Translations under genes and position numbers: made by a program
The notes under the pieces: generated by a model
Told to the model about the DNA's origin: nothing
Seen by the model: the letters and a program-made list of their open reading frames with translations, nothing else
Databases searched by the model: none
Assembly (NCBI GenBank): GCA_905480405.1
Contig: CAJQQH010000003.1
Span: 1 to 56,425 of the forward strand
DNA length: 56,425 nucleotides
Reading direction: 5' to 3'
Source of the DNA: an uncultured Polaribacter sp.
Lineage (GTDB): Bacteria > Bacteroidota > Bacteroidia > Flavobacteriales > Flavobacteriaceae
Part shown: piece after piece, positions 9,292 to 18,110 of the stretch
How positions within the stretch are numbered: position 1 is the stretch's first letter
Layout: each line of letters opens with the position of its first letter

Positions 9292-10089
9292 ATGAAATCT
9301 AATAATTCTCCTATTGGCATTTTTGATTCTGGAATTGGAGGCACTTCTATCTGGAAAGAAATAACTACACTTTTACCAAATGAAAATACTATCTATCTTT
9401 CTGATAGTAAAAACGCTCCTTATGGAGAAAAAAGTAAAGAAGAAATTATTAATCTATCAAAAAAAAACACAGAATTTTTACTGAATCAAAATTGTAAAAT
9501 AATAATTGTTGCTTGTAATACAGCAACTACAAATGCTATAAAAATTTTAAGACATAAATACAATGTTCACTTTATAGGTATAGAGCCTGCGATTAAACCT
9601 GCTGCACTTAAAACAAAATCGAATATAATAGGCATACTTGCAACTAAAGGCACCTTAAATAGCGAATTATTTGAAAAAACATCAAGTACAATTAGTAAAC
9701 AAATTATTATTAAAGAAAAGATAGGTAAAGGATTAGTAGAACTAATTGAGAGTGGAAAAATAACATCTAAGGAAACAACAACTTTATTAACAAATTACAT
9801 AACTCCAATGATTGATGAAAATGTAGATTGCTTAGTTCTTGGTTGTACACATTACCCATATTTAATACCTCAAATAAGAGAAATAGTGGGTAACAAAATG
9901 CAAATAATAGATTCTGGTGAGGCTGTTGCTAAACAAACAAAAGTGATATTAGAGCAAAATAACCTTTTAAGTAATAATAGTAAAAATGGTGTACATAAGT
10001 TTTACATCAATAAAAATAAAAAAGTTTTAGAAACAATTATTTCTAATGGTGCTAACAAAATAATAACTGTTACCGAGAAAGAGTTTTAA
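9292..10089 (+). CDS. murI: glutamate racemase
   Basis: Interconverts L- and D-glutamate to supply D-Glu for peptidoglycan. Signature elements are intact: IGIFDSGIGG at the N-terminus, the first catalytic Cys in VACNTATTNA (near residue 75) and the second in GCTHYPYL (near residue 184). The 265-aa cytoplasmic protein has normal length. It sits in the usual flavobacterial position after the ompH pair. Its last codons overlap by 4 bp the end of the converging PorP/SprF-like gene. Confidence 0.95.
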   Translation: MKSNNSPIGIFDSGIGGTSIWKEITTLLPNENTIYLSDSKNAPYGEKSKEEIINLSKKNTEFLLNQNCKIIIVACNTATTNAIKILRHKYNVHFIGIEPAIKPAALKTKSNIIGILATKGTLNSELFEKTSSTISKQIIIKEKIGKGLVELIESGKITSKETTTLLTNYITPMIDENVDCLVLGCTHYPYLIPQIREIVGNKMQIIDSGEAVAKQTKVILEQNNLLSNNSKNGVHKFYINKNKKVLETIISNGANKIITVTEKEF

Positions 10090-11069
10090 AACCCGCCAAA
10101 AGAAGTATTAATGTTAGGGCAAGCTGCAGCTCTTTGTTTTCTAGTCCAAAGGTTTATACCTAAAGAAATTTGATGAAAACCAGAACTAGAAAACACTACA
10201 TCATTCATTTGATTTGTATAGGTGTAAGAAAACATTAAATTTTGATAATTTAAACCTATAATTGGTGAAATAAATTGAGAGTTTTCTATTGCATTAGCAT
10301 CAAAACTTCTTCTATAAGATAATGCCGCCCAAAGTTGAGTTTGAGAAATGTTTTTATAAGCTTTAATGTTAAAATCTGCTATTCTTTCTCCAGTTCCTTC
10401 TTTAAACTGTAACATTACAGAAGGCTCAAATTGTACAAAAAGATCTTGTCCAAAATAATAACCAGCTGAAAATATATAATTTCTTAAATCTAAAGGTTCT
10501 AGAACGTTTAGATTATTTTTTGCAGTTAATAATAGATTTTTAACTGTAAAGTAAGAAGATAAACCACCTAAATGATAAGCTACACTAAAATCTGCATTAT
10601 AATAACTTGTGCTTTCAACAATTGCTGCTACTGCTCTATCTCCAGTAAAAGTTCTTTGATCAGATTGGTTTTGAACAAATGTAAAAGCTAAACCAAACGA
10701 AAGTTGGTTAAAAATGTTTGTATTACTTAATGGTAAATGATATGAATAAGAACCTTGAATTCCTTTTTGAGAATGAAAGCCGTTTTTATCATTAAAAAGG
10801 ACAAAACCATATCCTGCTCTAGACTCATCACTAAGTCTTGTATGAAAACTTATAGTCTGTAATTCTGGTGCGTTTGGTATACCAGCCCACTGTTGTCTTG
10901 CGGTAAACCTTAACTTACTAGAGTTACCTATACCTGCTGCAGAAGGATGAACTAAATACACGTTATCTGATAGATAATCTGTATAGATTGGTAATGTTTC
11001 TTGAGAATTACTATTTAAGGTAAAAAAGAAGAAAAACAATAAACAAAACTGTATGTAAATTAACTTCAT
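10086..11069 (-). CDS. PorP/SprF-family outer-membrane protein
   Basis: 327-aa outer-membrane barrel of the PorP/SprF family, which includes the type IX secretion components that anchor surface adhesins and gliding proteins. I chose the ATG at 11069 because it opens a signal peptide (MKLIYIQFCLLFFFFF...NSQ). Family features are the N-terminal PIYTDYLSDNVYLVHPSAAG, the RLSDESRAGYGF region and the C-terminal LGINLWTRKQ. No adhesin or T9SS gene is adjacent, so the partner must be encoded elsewhere. Downstream it converges with murI. Confidence 0.9.
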   Translation of the reverse strand: MKLIYIQFCLLFFFFFTLNSNSQETLPIYTDYLSDNVYLVHPSAAGIGNSSKLRFTARQQWAGIPNAPELQTISFHTRLSDESRAGYGFVLFNDKNGFHSQKGIQGSYSYHLPLSNTNIFNQLSFGLAFTFVQNQSDQRTFTGDRAVAAIVESTSYYNADFSVAYHLGGLSSYFTVKNLLLTAKNNLNVLEPLDLRNYIFSAGYYFGQDLFVQFEPSVMLQFKEGTGERIADFNIKAYKNISQTQLWAALSYRRSFDANAIENSQFISPIIGLNYQNLMFSYTYTNQMNDVVFSSSGFHQISLGINLWTRKQRAAACPNINTSFGGF

Positions 11070-11255
11070 TGAGGATTCTAATATTTTTGAGATTCCAAAT
11101 ATATTGTTTTTATAAGAATAAATACTTTTCAACTGAAAGATTTAACATTATTATTAAACAGAAAACTTATGGATTTATTATCCTCATTAAAAGTTATTTA
11201 ATATTCGTAAAGTAAACAATCGAAAAAAGGAAATTCTTTGTATTTATATCAATCT

Positions 11256-11954
11256 CTAATGGCAAGCATTTGTAGAAGAAACTAAATCTGTAATTGGTGC
11301 AGGAGAAATATAGGGAATTCCTAAACCAAGGCCTCTTAAAATAAACAATGCCCCAATAAAAATAACAAAAACAGGTATTATTTTTTGAATTTTTAACCTG
11401 AGATTACCTTTAGCAAAAGCCCCTAGATAAACTACTGCAGTCATAAGTGGAATTGTACCCAAACCAAATAAAAACATATATAAACTACCTTCATAAGCAT
11501 TAGAAGTTGCTAATGCTCCAAAAATTGCCATATACACTAATCCGCAAGGTAAAAATCCATTTAGAAAACCAATAGTAAAAAAAGTATCATTCCCTTTTTT
11601 CTTCAATTCATTTCCTAAATTATTTTTTATTTTTAAAATGACTTTACTAATTCTATTAGAAAAGCTAATTTTTTGAAATAACTTTGGAAATAGAATTACC
11701 AAAATCATACTAACACCAACCATTATAGATAACTGCTGTTGGAACCCAAAGAAATAAAAACCTTTTCCTAAAAGCCCGAATAATAAACCAATTAAACTAT
11801 AAGTAAGTAATCTACCAAAATGATAACTAAGTATTTGAAAGAATTTTTTTACGGGTTTATTTCTATCTACTGGCAACATAAAGGCTATTGGCCCACACAT
11901 ACCTATGCAATGGAAACTACCCAATAAACCAAATATGATTGCAGAAAGAAACAT
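11256..11954 (-). CDS. TauE/SafE-like membrane protein of the cbb3 oxidase locus
   Basis: 232-aa polytopic inner-membrane protein with about six hydrophobic segments. The N-terminal LGSFHCIGMCGPIAF motif and a second NGFLPCGLVYMA motif mark the SafE-like family that is regularly found with ccoGHI genes. The Cys/His/Met motif suggests copper handling during oxidase assembly; this is inference. The start overlaps the FixH stop by 1 bp, so it is the last gene of the operon. Confidence 0.85.
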   Translation of the reverse strand: MFLSAIIFGLLGSFHCIGMCGPIAFMLPVDRNKPVKKFFQILSYHFGRLLTYSLIGLLFGLLGKGFYFFGFQQQLSIMVGVSMILVILFPKLFQKISFSNRISKVILKIKNNLGNELKKKGNDTFFTIGFLNGFLPCGLVYMAIFGALATSNAYEGSLYMFLFGLGTIPLMTAVVYLGAFAKGNLRLKIQKIIPVFVIFIGALFILRGLGLGIPYISPAPITDLVSSTNACH

Positions 11955-12400
11955 TATAGGTTCAATTCTTTTTTAAATAAATATTCTTTATTATTGTAAG
12001 ACCAAGCAACAGAAATGTTCCAACGACCATCCAATAAACGTTTCTCAGGCACGAGCAAATATTTATTAGAAATTGAAATTGGTATTTCAAAATCTAATTG
12101 TTTATTAGATGGTCTATATAGGAACACTTTTCCTTTAATCATATTATATTCAAAATCTTTTGGGAAGTTTATGTTTAACCCTTTTTCAGTTCTATTTATA
12201 GTTATATTTTCCTTTAATTCTGTTGCATTTTTTTTGGCATCTATTTCTTGTTGATACTTTAGTTCTTGTTGATAATATTTATCTGTAACTAAATCATAAC
12301 TATACGTTTTATCTGTGCTCATTGTTATCACAAAATATAATATAAAACCAATAAATGCGACAATTGCAATAACAATACCTGTACCCCAGTTTATTTTCAT
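11954..12400 (-). CDS. FixH-family cbb3 oxidase assembly protein
   Basis: 148-aa protein with one N-terminal transmembrane helix (about residues 5-25) and a small periplasmic beta domain (RPSNKQLDFEIPIS, LLDGRWNISVAWSYN), the layout of FixH/CcoH. FixH helps mature cbb3-type cytochrome oxidase. It is 10 bp downstream of ccoG and overlaps the next gene by 1 bp, consistent with one operon. The W-N-I-S-V-AW pattern near the end is characteristic of the family. Confidence 0.85.
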   Translation of the reverse strand: MKINWGTGIVIAIVAFIGFILYFVITMSTDKTYSYDLVTDKYYQQELKYQQEIDAKKNATELKENITINRTEKGLNINFPKDFEYNMIKGKVFLYRPSNKQLDFEIPISISNKYLLVPEKRLLDGRWNISVAWSYNNKEYLFKKELNL

Positions 12401-12410
12401 AACGTTTATT

Positions 12411-13832
12411 TTATCTATAACTTCTTGGTCCTAAAAAATTTGTAATGGTAGTTTCAATTAATTTATCACCACTAAAAACACCTATTTCTATTTTAATCTT
12501 ATCTTTTTCTAAGGCAGATTCATTTATTTCTATAAACAAAGTCCCTTCTGCCAAACCTTGTTTTGGAACCATAAAATTATGGTTAGAAACTAGCTTTATT
12601 GCTCCTTGATGGGACAAAATTTTATAGCTAACATCTGTAATATCTTTTGTCGTTTTATTAATAACTTTATAGGTGTATACATTGCTAATAATGTTATTTT
12701 CTTTGTGTTCATATAATTGCCCGGGTAATCTTAAAATATTTGCTTCTACCTCATTTCTTAAAAACAACATACCTATTAAAATACCAACTAAGATGAATAG
12801 TACTGCAGAATATCCTTTTATTCTTGCAGAAAACTCAAAAGGTTTCTTTTTAGCAATATTATCTTCACTTGCATACCTTATCAACCCTTTAGGATAACCA
12901 ACACTTTCCATTATATGATCGCATTCATCTATACAAGCTGTGCAATTTACACACTCTAACTGCGTACCATTTCTTATATCTATTCCTGTAGGACAAACAA
13001 CAACACATTGTTTACAATCTATACAATCTCCTTTACCAACAGCGTTTCTATCTTCATTTTTTCTAAATTTCGACCTTCCCTTCTCACCTTCTCCTCTCTT
13101 GTAATCATAAGCAACATTAATTGTTTTATTGTCTAATAAAACTCCTTGTAATCTACCATATGGACAAGCAATAATACAAACCTGTTCTCTAAACCAAGCA
13201 AATATAAAATAGAAAACACATGTAAAAATAGTAAGAGAAATAAGTGTTCTAATATTATCTAAAGGATTACCTGTTATATAACTTATAACAGTATCACCAC
13301 CTATTAAATAAGCTAAAAACACATTGGCAATAATAAAGGATATGATAAAGAAAATGGTCCATTTTAAAACACGTTTTCTAATTTTCTCTGCATTCCAGGG
13401 TTGTTTCTCTAATCGTATTTGCTTTCCCCTGTCACCATCAATCCAATATTCTATTTTTCTAAAAACCATTTCTAAAAAAATGGTTTGTGGACAAATCCAT
13501 CCGCAGAAAATACGACCAAAAACAACTGTAAAAAGGATTACAAAAACAACACCAACAATCATTGAAATTACTAACAAATGAAAGTCTTGAGGCCAAAACG
13601 GAAATCCGAAAATATTAAACTTACGTTCTAATACATTAAAAAGTAAAAACTGATTTCCTTCAATTTTAATAAAAGGAGCAGAAAGTAAAAAAAGTAATAA
13701 AAAATAACTTACATAACTTCTATACTTGTAATATTTTCCGCTTGGTTTTTTAGGATACACCCAAGAACGCTTTCCTTCTGTATCTATAGTACCAATACTA
13801 TCTCTAAATTGTTCGTTCTTGGATGTTTCCAT
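12411..13832 (-). CDS. ccoG: cytochrome c oxidase accessory protein CcoG
   Basis: Membrane iron-sulfur protein needed to assemble cbb3 oxidase and implicated in copper reduction. 473 aa with five to six membrane helices, a CGWICPQTIFLE segment near residue 120 and an ACPYGRLQG segment. A two-cluster ferredoxin domain follows (CIDCKQCVVVCP and CVNCTACIDECD, near residues 270-310), then a C-terminal periplasmic Ig-like domain (FixG C-terminal type). All eight ferredoxin cysteines are visible. It lies between ccoP and the FixH gene with short gaps. Confidence 0.95.
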   Translation of the reverse strand: METSKNEQFRDSIGTIDTEGKRSWVYPKKPSGKYYKYRSYVSYFLLLFLLSAPFIKIEGNQFLLFNVLERKFNIFGFPFWPQDFHLLVISMIVGVVFVILFTVVFGRIFCGWICPQTIFLEMVFRKIEYWIDGDRGKQIRLEKQPWNAEKIRKRVLKWTIFFIISFIIANVFLAYLIGGDTVISYITGNPLDNIRTLISLTIFTCVFYFIFAWFREQVCIIACPYGRLQGVLLDNKTINVAYDYKRGEGEKGRSKFRKNEDRNAVGKGDCIDCKQCVVVCPTGIDIRNGTQLECVNCTACIDECDHIMESVGYPKGLIRYASEDNIAKKKPFEFSARIKGYSAVLFILVGILIGMLFLRNEVEANILRLPGQLYEHKENNIISNVYTYKVINKTTKDITDVSYKILSHQGAIKLVSNHNFMVPKQGLAEGTLFIEINESALEKDKIKIEIGVFSGDKLIETTITNFLGPRSYR

Positions 13833-13876
13833 GCTAACTAATAAAAAATTAACTTATTAAAACTCTCTTTTTCTAA

Positions 13877-14731
13877 CTATTCTCCCCACTTTTCTCCTTG
13901 AGGCGCTTTTGCTTTTGCGGGTGTAGTACCTTGTAACGATAATACATAACTAGCTACTTTTGCAATATCTGCAGCCTTTAATGTTTTATTCCAAGCAATC
14001 ATTCCTTTTCCGTCTCTACCTCCGTTAGAAATAGTCGTAAAAACATTTTTAACTCCTCCTCCTAAAATCCAAAATTCATCTGTTAAATTTGGTCCTATAG
14101 AACCTCCACCATCACCTAAATGACATGAGGCACAATTTAAATTAAATACCGCCTTTCCTCTTTTTAAATCTTTGGCATCTGTTAATAATGTGACACTTTC
14201 TGCTGTAATTAAGTCGGTTGCTGTAGACTTATATTTATTAATTTCCATTCTTGCTTCAGCTACAGCTTTCTCATATTCCATTACTTGCGTATCTCCATCA
14301 AGAACTTCAAATCTTACTAAATAAACAACTGCAAAAACAATTGATGCATAAAACATGTATTTCCACCATGGCGGAAGAGAATTATCTAATTCTCTTATTC
14401 CATCATAATTATGATCTAAAATAATTTCTTGTTCCTCTTCTATCGCTTTAGCTTTTGTCCAGGATTTTAGTAAATTTTGTATCCAAGCTTTTGGTGCCTC
14501 TGGTATAATACCATCTTTTTCATTTTGAAGTTCCCTAGCTTTAGAAGTAGCAATAACATTAACTGCTTCTTTAACAACAATAACCAAAACAAACCCTATT
14601 AATGCTAACCACACAAGGGGGTTTTCATAAATATTTAACGGATTTTCATAAACCATAAAAGATTTTGCAAGTGCTATAAACGTAACAATAACAAAAATTA
14701 CATATACTGTAGATTGAAAATATTTTTTCAT
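13877..14731 (-). CDS. ccoP: cbb3-type cytochrome c oxidase subunit CcoP (single haem)
   Basis: 284-aa membrane-anchored cytochrome c subunit passing electrons to CcoNO. Two N-terminal hydrophobic segments (about 7-25 and 38-58) precede a linker, a third membrane helix (SLPPWWKYMFYASIVFAVVY, near 120-140) and a cytochrome c domain with one CASCH haem site and an axial Met in GMIAWN. Proteobacterial CcoP normally carries two CXXCH sites; only one is present here. It is 12 bp downstream of the small CcoQ gene. Confidence 0.93.
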   Translation of the reverse strand: MKKYFQSTVYVIFVIVTFIALAKSFMVYENPLNIYENPLVWLALIGFVLVIVVKEAVNVIATSKARELQNEKDGIIPEAPKAWIQNLLKSWTKAKAIEEEQEIILDHNYDGIRELDNSLPPWWKYMFYASIVFAVVYLVRFEVLDGDTQVMEYEKAVAEARMEINKYKSTATDLITAESVTLLTDAKDLKRGKAVFNLNCASCHLGDGGGSIGPNLTDEFWILGGGVKNVFTTISNGGRDGKGMIAWNKTLKAADIAKVASYVLSLQGTTPAKAKAPQGEKWGE

Positions 14732-14743
14732 TTTGATTTATTT

Positions 14744-14911
14744 TTAATGATCTAATGGTAAATTACTGACCTTATTTATATATTCTTTTTTTGCTGTAAA
14801 AACCCACCAAAATAAGGTTACAAAAAAGGTGAAAAATATGATTAATGATATCATTGGATATATTTCTATACCAGTAATACTTTCTAGATGACCTTTTATA
14901 AATTTAAACAT
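14744..14911 (-). CDS. ccoQ: CcoQ/FixQ-like small cbb3 oxidase subunit
   Basis: A 55-residue ORF (start ATG at 14911, stop TAA) fills the gap between ccoNO and ccoP, 4 bp from ccoNO and 12 bp from ccoP. It reads MFKFIKGHLESITGIEIYPM and then one long transmembrane helix, followed by FTAKKEYINKVSNLPLDH. The size, single helix, basic residues after the helix and position are those of CcoQ, which stabilises the CcoP-CcoNO association. Confidence 0.88.
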   Translation of the reverse strand: MFKFIKGHLESITGIEIYPMISLIIFFTFFVTLFWWVFTAKKEYINKVSNLPLDH

Positions 14912-14915
14912 GGTA

Positions 14916-17111
14916 TTAGTTTTTAGCAGTTTTTTGTTCGTCTTTTACTTTAATATCTGTACCTAATCTTTGAATGTAAGCTATGATAGCAACGATCTCT
15001 CTATCCTTCATTTCAATAAATTCTTTTCCGTTTTCTTTAGCATACTTTTTATCAGCTTCATAATTTTTTGCAAAATCTGGATCTTGATATAAGTTTTCCT
15101 CAATTTTTTGACCTTGAGCGTCCATTAATGCTTGCGCATTTGTAATTTCTTCTTCAGAATATGGAACTCCTAAAGTTACCATTGCATTCATTTTTCCTTC
15201 AGTATCTGATTTATCAAGCTTATTATTTAATAACCATTTATAAGAAGGCATTATAGAACCTGGAGATGTACTTTGTGGATCGTACATATGGTTTAAGTGC
15301 CAACTATCAGAATACTTTGCACCAATTCTATGTAAATCTGGTCCTGTACGTTTTGAACCCCATAAGAAAGGATGATCGTATACAAACTCACCTGCTTTAG
15401 AGTATTCTCCATAACGCTCAACCTCACTTCTAAATGGTCTTACCATTTGAGAGTGACACCCCACACAACCTTCTCGTATGTATAAGTCTCTACCTTCTAA
15501 CTCTAAAGGTGTATAAGGTTTTACACTCGTAATTGTTGGTATGTTAGACTTTACTAATAACGTTGGTACAATTTGTACAATACCACCTATTAAAATAGCA
15601 ACAGTTGCGTAAATAGTTAATTTAATTGGTTTTCTTTCTAACCAAGTATGCCATCCTTCTCCTTTAGTTCTGTACTTAGAAACTTTAGTTAGAGCTGCTG
15701 CTTCTGCTAACTCATCTTCTACTCCACTTCCTTGTTTTACAGTTCTTACTACATTGTACAACATTACAATTGCACCTATAATAAACATTGTACCACCAAT
15801 AGCACGCATCCAATACATTGGAATAATTTCATTTACTGTTTCTAAGAAATTTCCGTAGGTTAAAGAACCATCTGGGTTAAACTGTTTCCACATAGAAGCC
15901 TGAACAAAACCAGCAACATACATTGGTAAAGTATATAAGATAATACCTAAAGTTCCTATCCAAAAATGGAAATTTGCTAATGCTTTAGAGTATAATGTAG
16001 TTTTAAACATTCTTGGAATCATCCAATACAACATACCAAATGTGAAGAAACCGTTCCAAGCTAATGCGCCAACGTGAACGTGAGCAATAATCCAATCAGA
16101 AAAATGGGCAATTGCATTTACATTTTTAAGTGATAGCATTGGTCCTTCAAAAGTTGCCATACCATAACCGGTAATTGCAACTACCATAAATTTTAAAACG
16201 GGATCTGTCCTTACTTTATCCCAAGCACCACGAAGGGTTAATAATCCATTTATCATTCCACCCCAAGATGGAGCTAATAACATAATAGAAAATGCTACAC
16301 CTAAATTTTGAGCCCAATCGGGTAATGAAGTATATAATAAGTGGTGAGGTCCTGCCCAGATATAAATAAAAATTAACGACCAAAAGTGTACAATTGATAA
16401 ACGATACGAATATACCGGTCTGTTTGCTGCTTTAGGTACAAAATAATACATCAACCCTAAAAACGGAGTTGTTAAGAAAAATGCTACAGCATTATGACCA
16501 TACCACCATTGCACCAACGCATCCTGAACTCCTGCATACACAGAATAAGATTTAAATATACTAACAGGTAATGCTAAACTATTAAAAATATGAAGTACTG
16601 CAACGGTTACAAAGGTTCCTAAATAAAACCATATAGCTACATATAAATGTCGTTGTCTTCTTTGTAAAATTGTCCAAATCATATTTACACCAAAAGCAAC
16701 CCAAACTAAAGCTATTGCAATATCTATTGGCCATTCTAACTCTGCGTATTCTTTAGAACTAGAATACCCTAAAGGAAGTGTTATTGCTGCTGCAACTATA
16801 ATTAATTGCCATCCCCAGAAATTAAAATTACTTAAAAAATTACTTGCCATTCTCGCTTTTAACAACCTCTGCAATGAATAATACACACCTGCATAAATTG
16901 CATTTCCTACAAAGGCAAAAATCACAGCATTCGTATGTAATGGTCTTAAACGACCAAAACTTAACCACGAAATGCCATCTGTAACATTTGGGAATAAAAA
17001 CATAAAAGCAAGTAGTAAACCAACAGAGAATCCTACAATTCCCCAAAGTAGTGTTGCGTAGATGAATTTTTTTACGATTTTATTATCGTAATAAAATTGT
17101 TGCATTTCCAT
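14916..17111 (-). CDS. ccoNO: cbb3-type cytochrome c oxidase, fused subunits I and II
   Basis: Catalytic core of the high-affinity oxygen reductase. 731 aa: residues 1-470 are CcoN (about 12 helices; haem and CuB ligand regions RPLHTNAVIF, WYGHNAVAFFLT, GPHHLLYTSLP and HVHVGALAWNGF). Residues 500-731 are CcoO, with one membrane helix and a mono-haem cytochrome domain (CVGCHSQMVRPF, GPDLHRIG and the axial-Met region SIMPSYKWL). The two subunits are separate proteins in proteobacteria; the fusion is usual in Bacteroidota. It follows ccoS and precedes ccoQ-ccoP. Confidence 0.96.
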   Translation of the reverse strand: MEMQQFYYDNKIVKKFIYATLLWGIVGFSVGLLLAFMFLFPNVTDGISWLSFGRLRPLHTNAVIFAFVGNAIYAGVYYSLQRLLKARMASNFLSNFNFWGWQLIIVAAAITLPLGYSSSKEYAELEWPIDIAIALVWVAFGVNMIWTILQRRQRHLYVAIWFYLGTFVTVAVLHIFNSLALPVSIFKSYSVYAGVQDALVQWWYGHNAVAFFLTTPFLGLMYYFVPKAANRPVYSYRLSIVHFWSLIFIYIWAGPHHLLYTSLPDWAQNLGVAFSIMLLAPSWGGMINGLLTLRGAWDKVRTDPVLKFMVVAITGYGMATFEGPMLSLKNVNAIAHFSDWIIAHVHVGALAWNGFFTFGMLYWMIPRMFKTTLYSKALANFHFWIGTLGIILYTLPMYVAGFVQASMWKQFNPDGSLTYGNFLETVNEIIPMYWMRAIGGTMFIIGAIVMLYNVVRTVKQGSGVEDELAEAAALTKVSKYRTKGEGWHTWLERKPIKLTIYATVAILIGGIVQIVPTLLVKSNIPTITSVKPYTPLELEGRDLYIREGCVGCHSQMVRPFRSEVERYGEYSKAGEFVYDHPFLWGSKRTGPDLHRIGAKYSDSWHLNHMYDPQSTSPGSIMPSYKWLLNNKLDKSDTEGKMNAMVTLGVPYSEEEITNAQALMDAQGQKIEENLYQDPDFAKNYEADKKYAKENGKEFIEMKDREIVAIIAYIQRLGTDIKVKDEQKTAKN

Positions 17112-17128
17112 AATTTAATATTTAAAGT

Positions 17129-17296
17129 CTAGTTAATTTTCTTATTCTCTTTTACAAGTTCATCATCAAACAGCATTCTAACTGAAGGTGTATATGAATC
17201 ATCATATTGTCCTTTCTTTACTGAATAAATAAATGCGATAAAGAATACAATTGCCACTAAAATACTTAGTGTTAGTAGTAGGTATATTACGCTCAT
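17129..17296 (-). CDS. ccoS: CcoS-family cbb3 oxidase maturation protein
   Basis: Small membrane protein needed for cofactor insertion into cbb3 oxidase. From the ATG at 17296 it reads MSVIYLLLTLSILVAIVFFI and then AFIYSVKKGQYDDSYTPSVR, with the family's Y-D-D-x-x-x-P pattern and an acidic FDDE tail. 55 aa is normal. A longer in-frame start at 17323 is less likely because it would place nine polar residues before the helix. It is the first gene of the ccoS-ccoNO-ccoQ-ccoP-ccoG-fixH operon. Confidence 0.92.
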   Translation of the reverse strand: MSVIYLLLTLSILVAIVFFIAFIYSVKKGQYDDSYTPSVRMLFDDELVKENKKIN

Positions 17297-17350
17297 ATCT
17301 TGCCTGATAATTTGATACATCAAAAATAATTATGAAGCAGTTCTTAAAAT

Positions 17351-17384
17351 ATGACTTTTATCATGTTTCTATGACTTTTACTAA
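17351..17384 (-). promoter_or_regulatory. FNR-like palindrome and repeated half site before ccoS
   Basis: ATGACTTTTATCAT (17351-17364) is a near-perfect inverted repeat with TGA/TCA half sites spaced like an FNR/CRP box. The sequence ATGACTTTTA is repeated exactly 20 bp further on (17371-17380), two helical turns away and farther from the gene. The palindrome lies 55-68 bp from the ccoS start. A related palindrome occurs before ccoI. Binding by the neighbouring FNR-type regulator is inferred. Confidence 0.5.
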
Positions 17385-17439
17385 ATAGTTCTAAATTGAA
17401 ACCAACTTTCCTTGATTTATATATTTAGAATAAAAACAT

Positions 17440-17474
17440 AAAAAGGTTTAAACTCTAAGAGTTTAAACCTTTTT
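17440..17474. terminator. Bidirectional hairpin upstream of the cco operon
   Basis: A perfect 16-bp inverted repeat, AAAAAGGTTTAAACTC and its complement, is separated by 3 nt (TAA). With A and T runs on the outer ends it can terminate transcription in either direction. It would stop transcripts entering from the decayed gene region to the right before they reach the cco promoter. Confidence 0.75.
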
Positions 17475-17510
17475 ATACTTATAACTAAATAGAAAATATG
17501 TTTACTTATT

Positions 17511-17935
17511 TTACAACTTATTAAATGTACCTATAATAGTTACATTTCGACTCTTAATAACATCACCATAAATGGCAAAACTAAAACCTGTTTCTAAAAA
17601 TTCTATACTAACTCCGTAATTAAGAATCATGTTTCCATAAATTACCAAGCTGCCCTCTACTATATATCAAAGTTACATTGCAATTAATATTAAATGAATT
17701 TCATTTATTATATACACTTCCTTGTGCTAAAGAACCACTCATATAAAAGTTTCCTCAACTGTTTATTTTTAAACCATTTTGTAGGGCTACAAGATCCATA
17801 AAAAGTTAAATATGCATTAATATTTACTCCTGATAAATTAGCAAAATCACTACAGGAATGAGAATCATTAAAATTAACATTTAACCAACAGTCATCTATA
17901 TAAGCAGGCAAATTACTATATGTAATTTATGAAAC
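17511..17935 (-). pseudogene. decayed secreted beta-repeat protein gene
   Basis: Coding-like debris on the minus strand in shifting frames. The segment up to about 17935 reads ITYSNLPAYIDDCWLNVN and later GVNINAYLTFYGSCS. A frame shift near 17765 leads to GLKINS-stop-GNFYMSGSLAQG. The last block (ending in a stop at 17511) reads LVIYGNMILNYGVSIEFLE and later FAIYGDVIKSRNVTIIGTF. The repeated IYG-N/D and V-x-I-x-G pattern suggests an exported beta-solenoid or adhesin-like protein. At least two frame breaks and two stops interrupt it. I do not recognise the family. Confidence 0.55.
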
Positions 17936-17975
17936 AGAAGTATTTGTATTTTATATTTAAATACGAAAAAATGTA

Positions 17976-18110
17976 TTAACTTAAAATAGCTTCAACAAGG
18001 AATCCAATACTAATAAGTAATATTATAAATATCAGAAATACTCCAAAAGGATTGGTTTCTTCTTCCTGATTATAATTTGATCGGATTTTATTAATTTGGG
18101 GGAAATTCAT
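17976..18110 (-). CDS. 44-aa single-helix membrane protein, hypothetical
   Basis: Open frame from ATG 18110 to TAA. The N-terminal half is polar (MNFPQINKIRSNYNQEEETN) and the C-terminal half is one hydrophobic helix (PFGVFLIFIILLISIGFLVE) ending AILS. It lies between gene debris and an empty stretch in the oxidase locus. The clear division into a polar half and a helix argues for a real small membrane protein, perhaps oxidase-related like CcoQ/CcoS, but there is no family recognition. Confidence 0.45.
   Translation of the reverse strand: MNFPQINKIRSNYNQEEETNPFGVFLIFIILLISIGFLVEAILS

Noticed and set aside
17311-17324. TTTGATACATCAAA palindrome just before the ccoS start as an FNR box
   Set aside because: The half sites TTGAT and ATCAA are separated by 2 bp instead of 4, and the site is only 15 bp from the ATG. 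The ATGACTTTTATCAT box farther upstream fits better.
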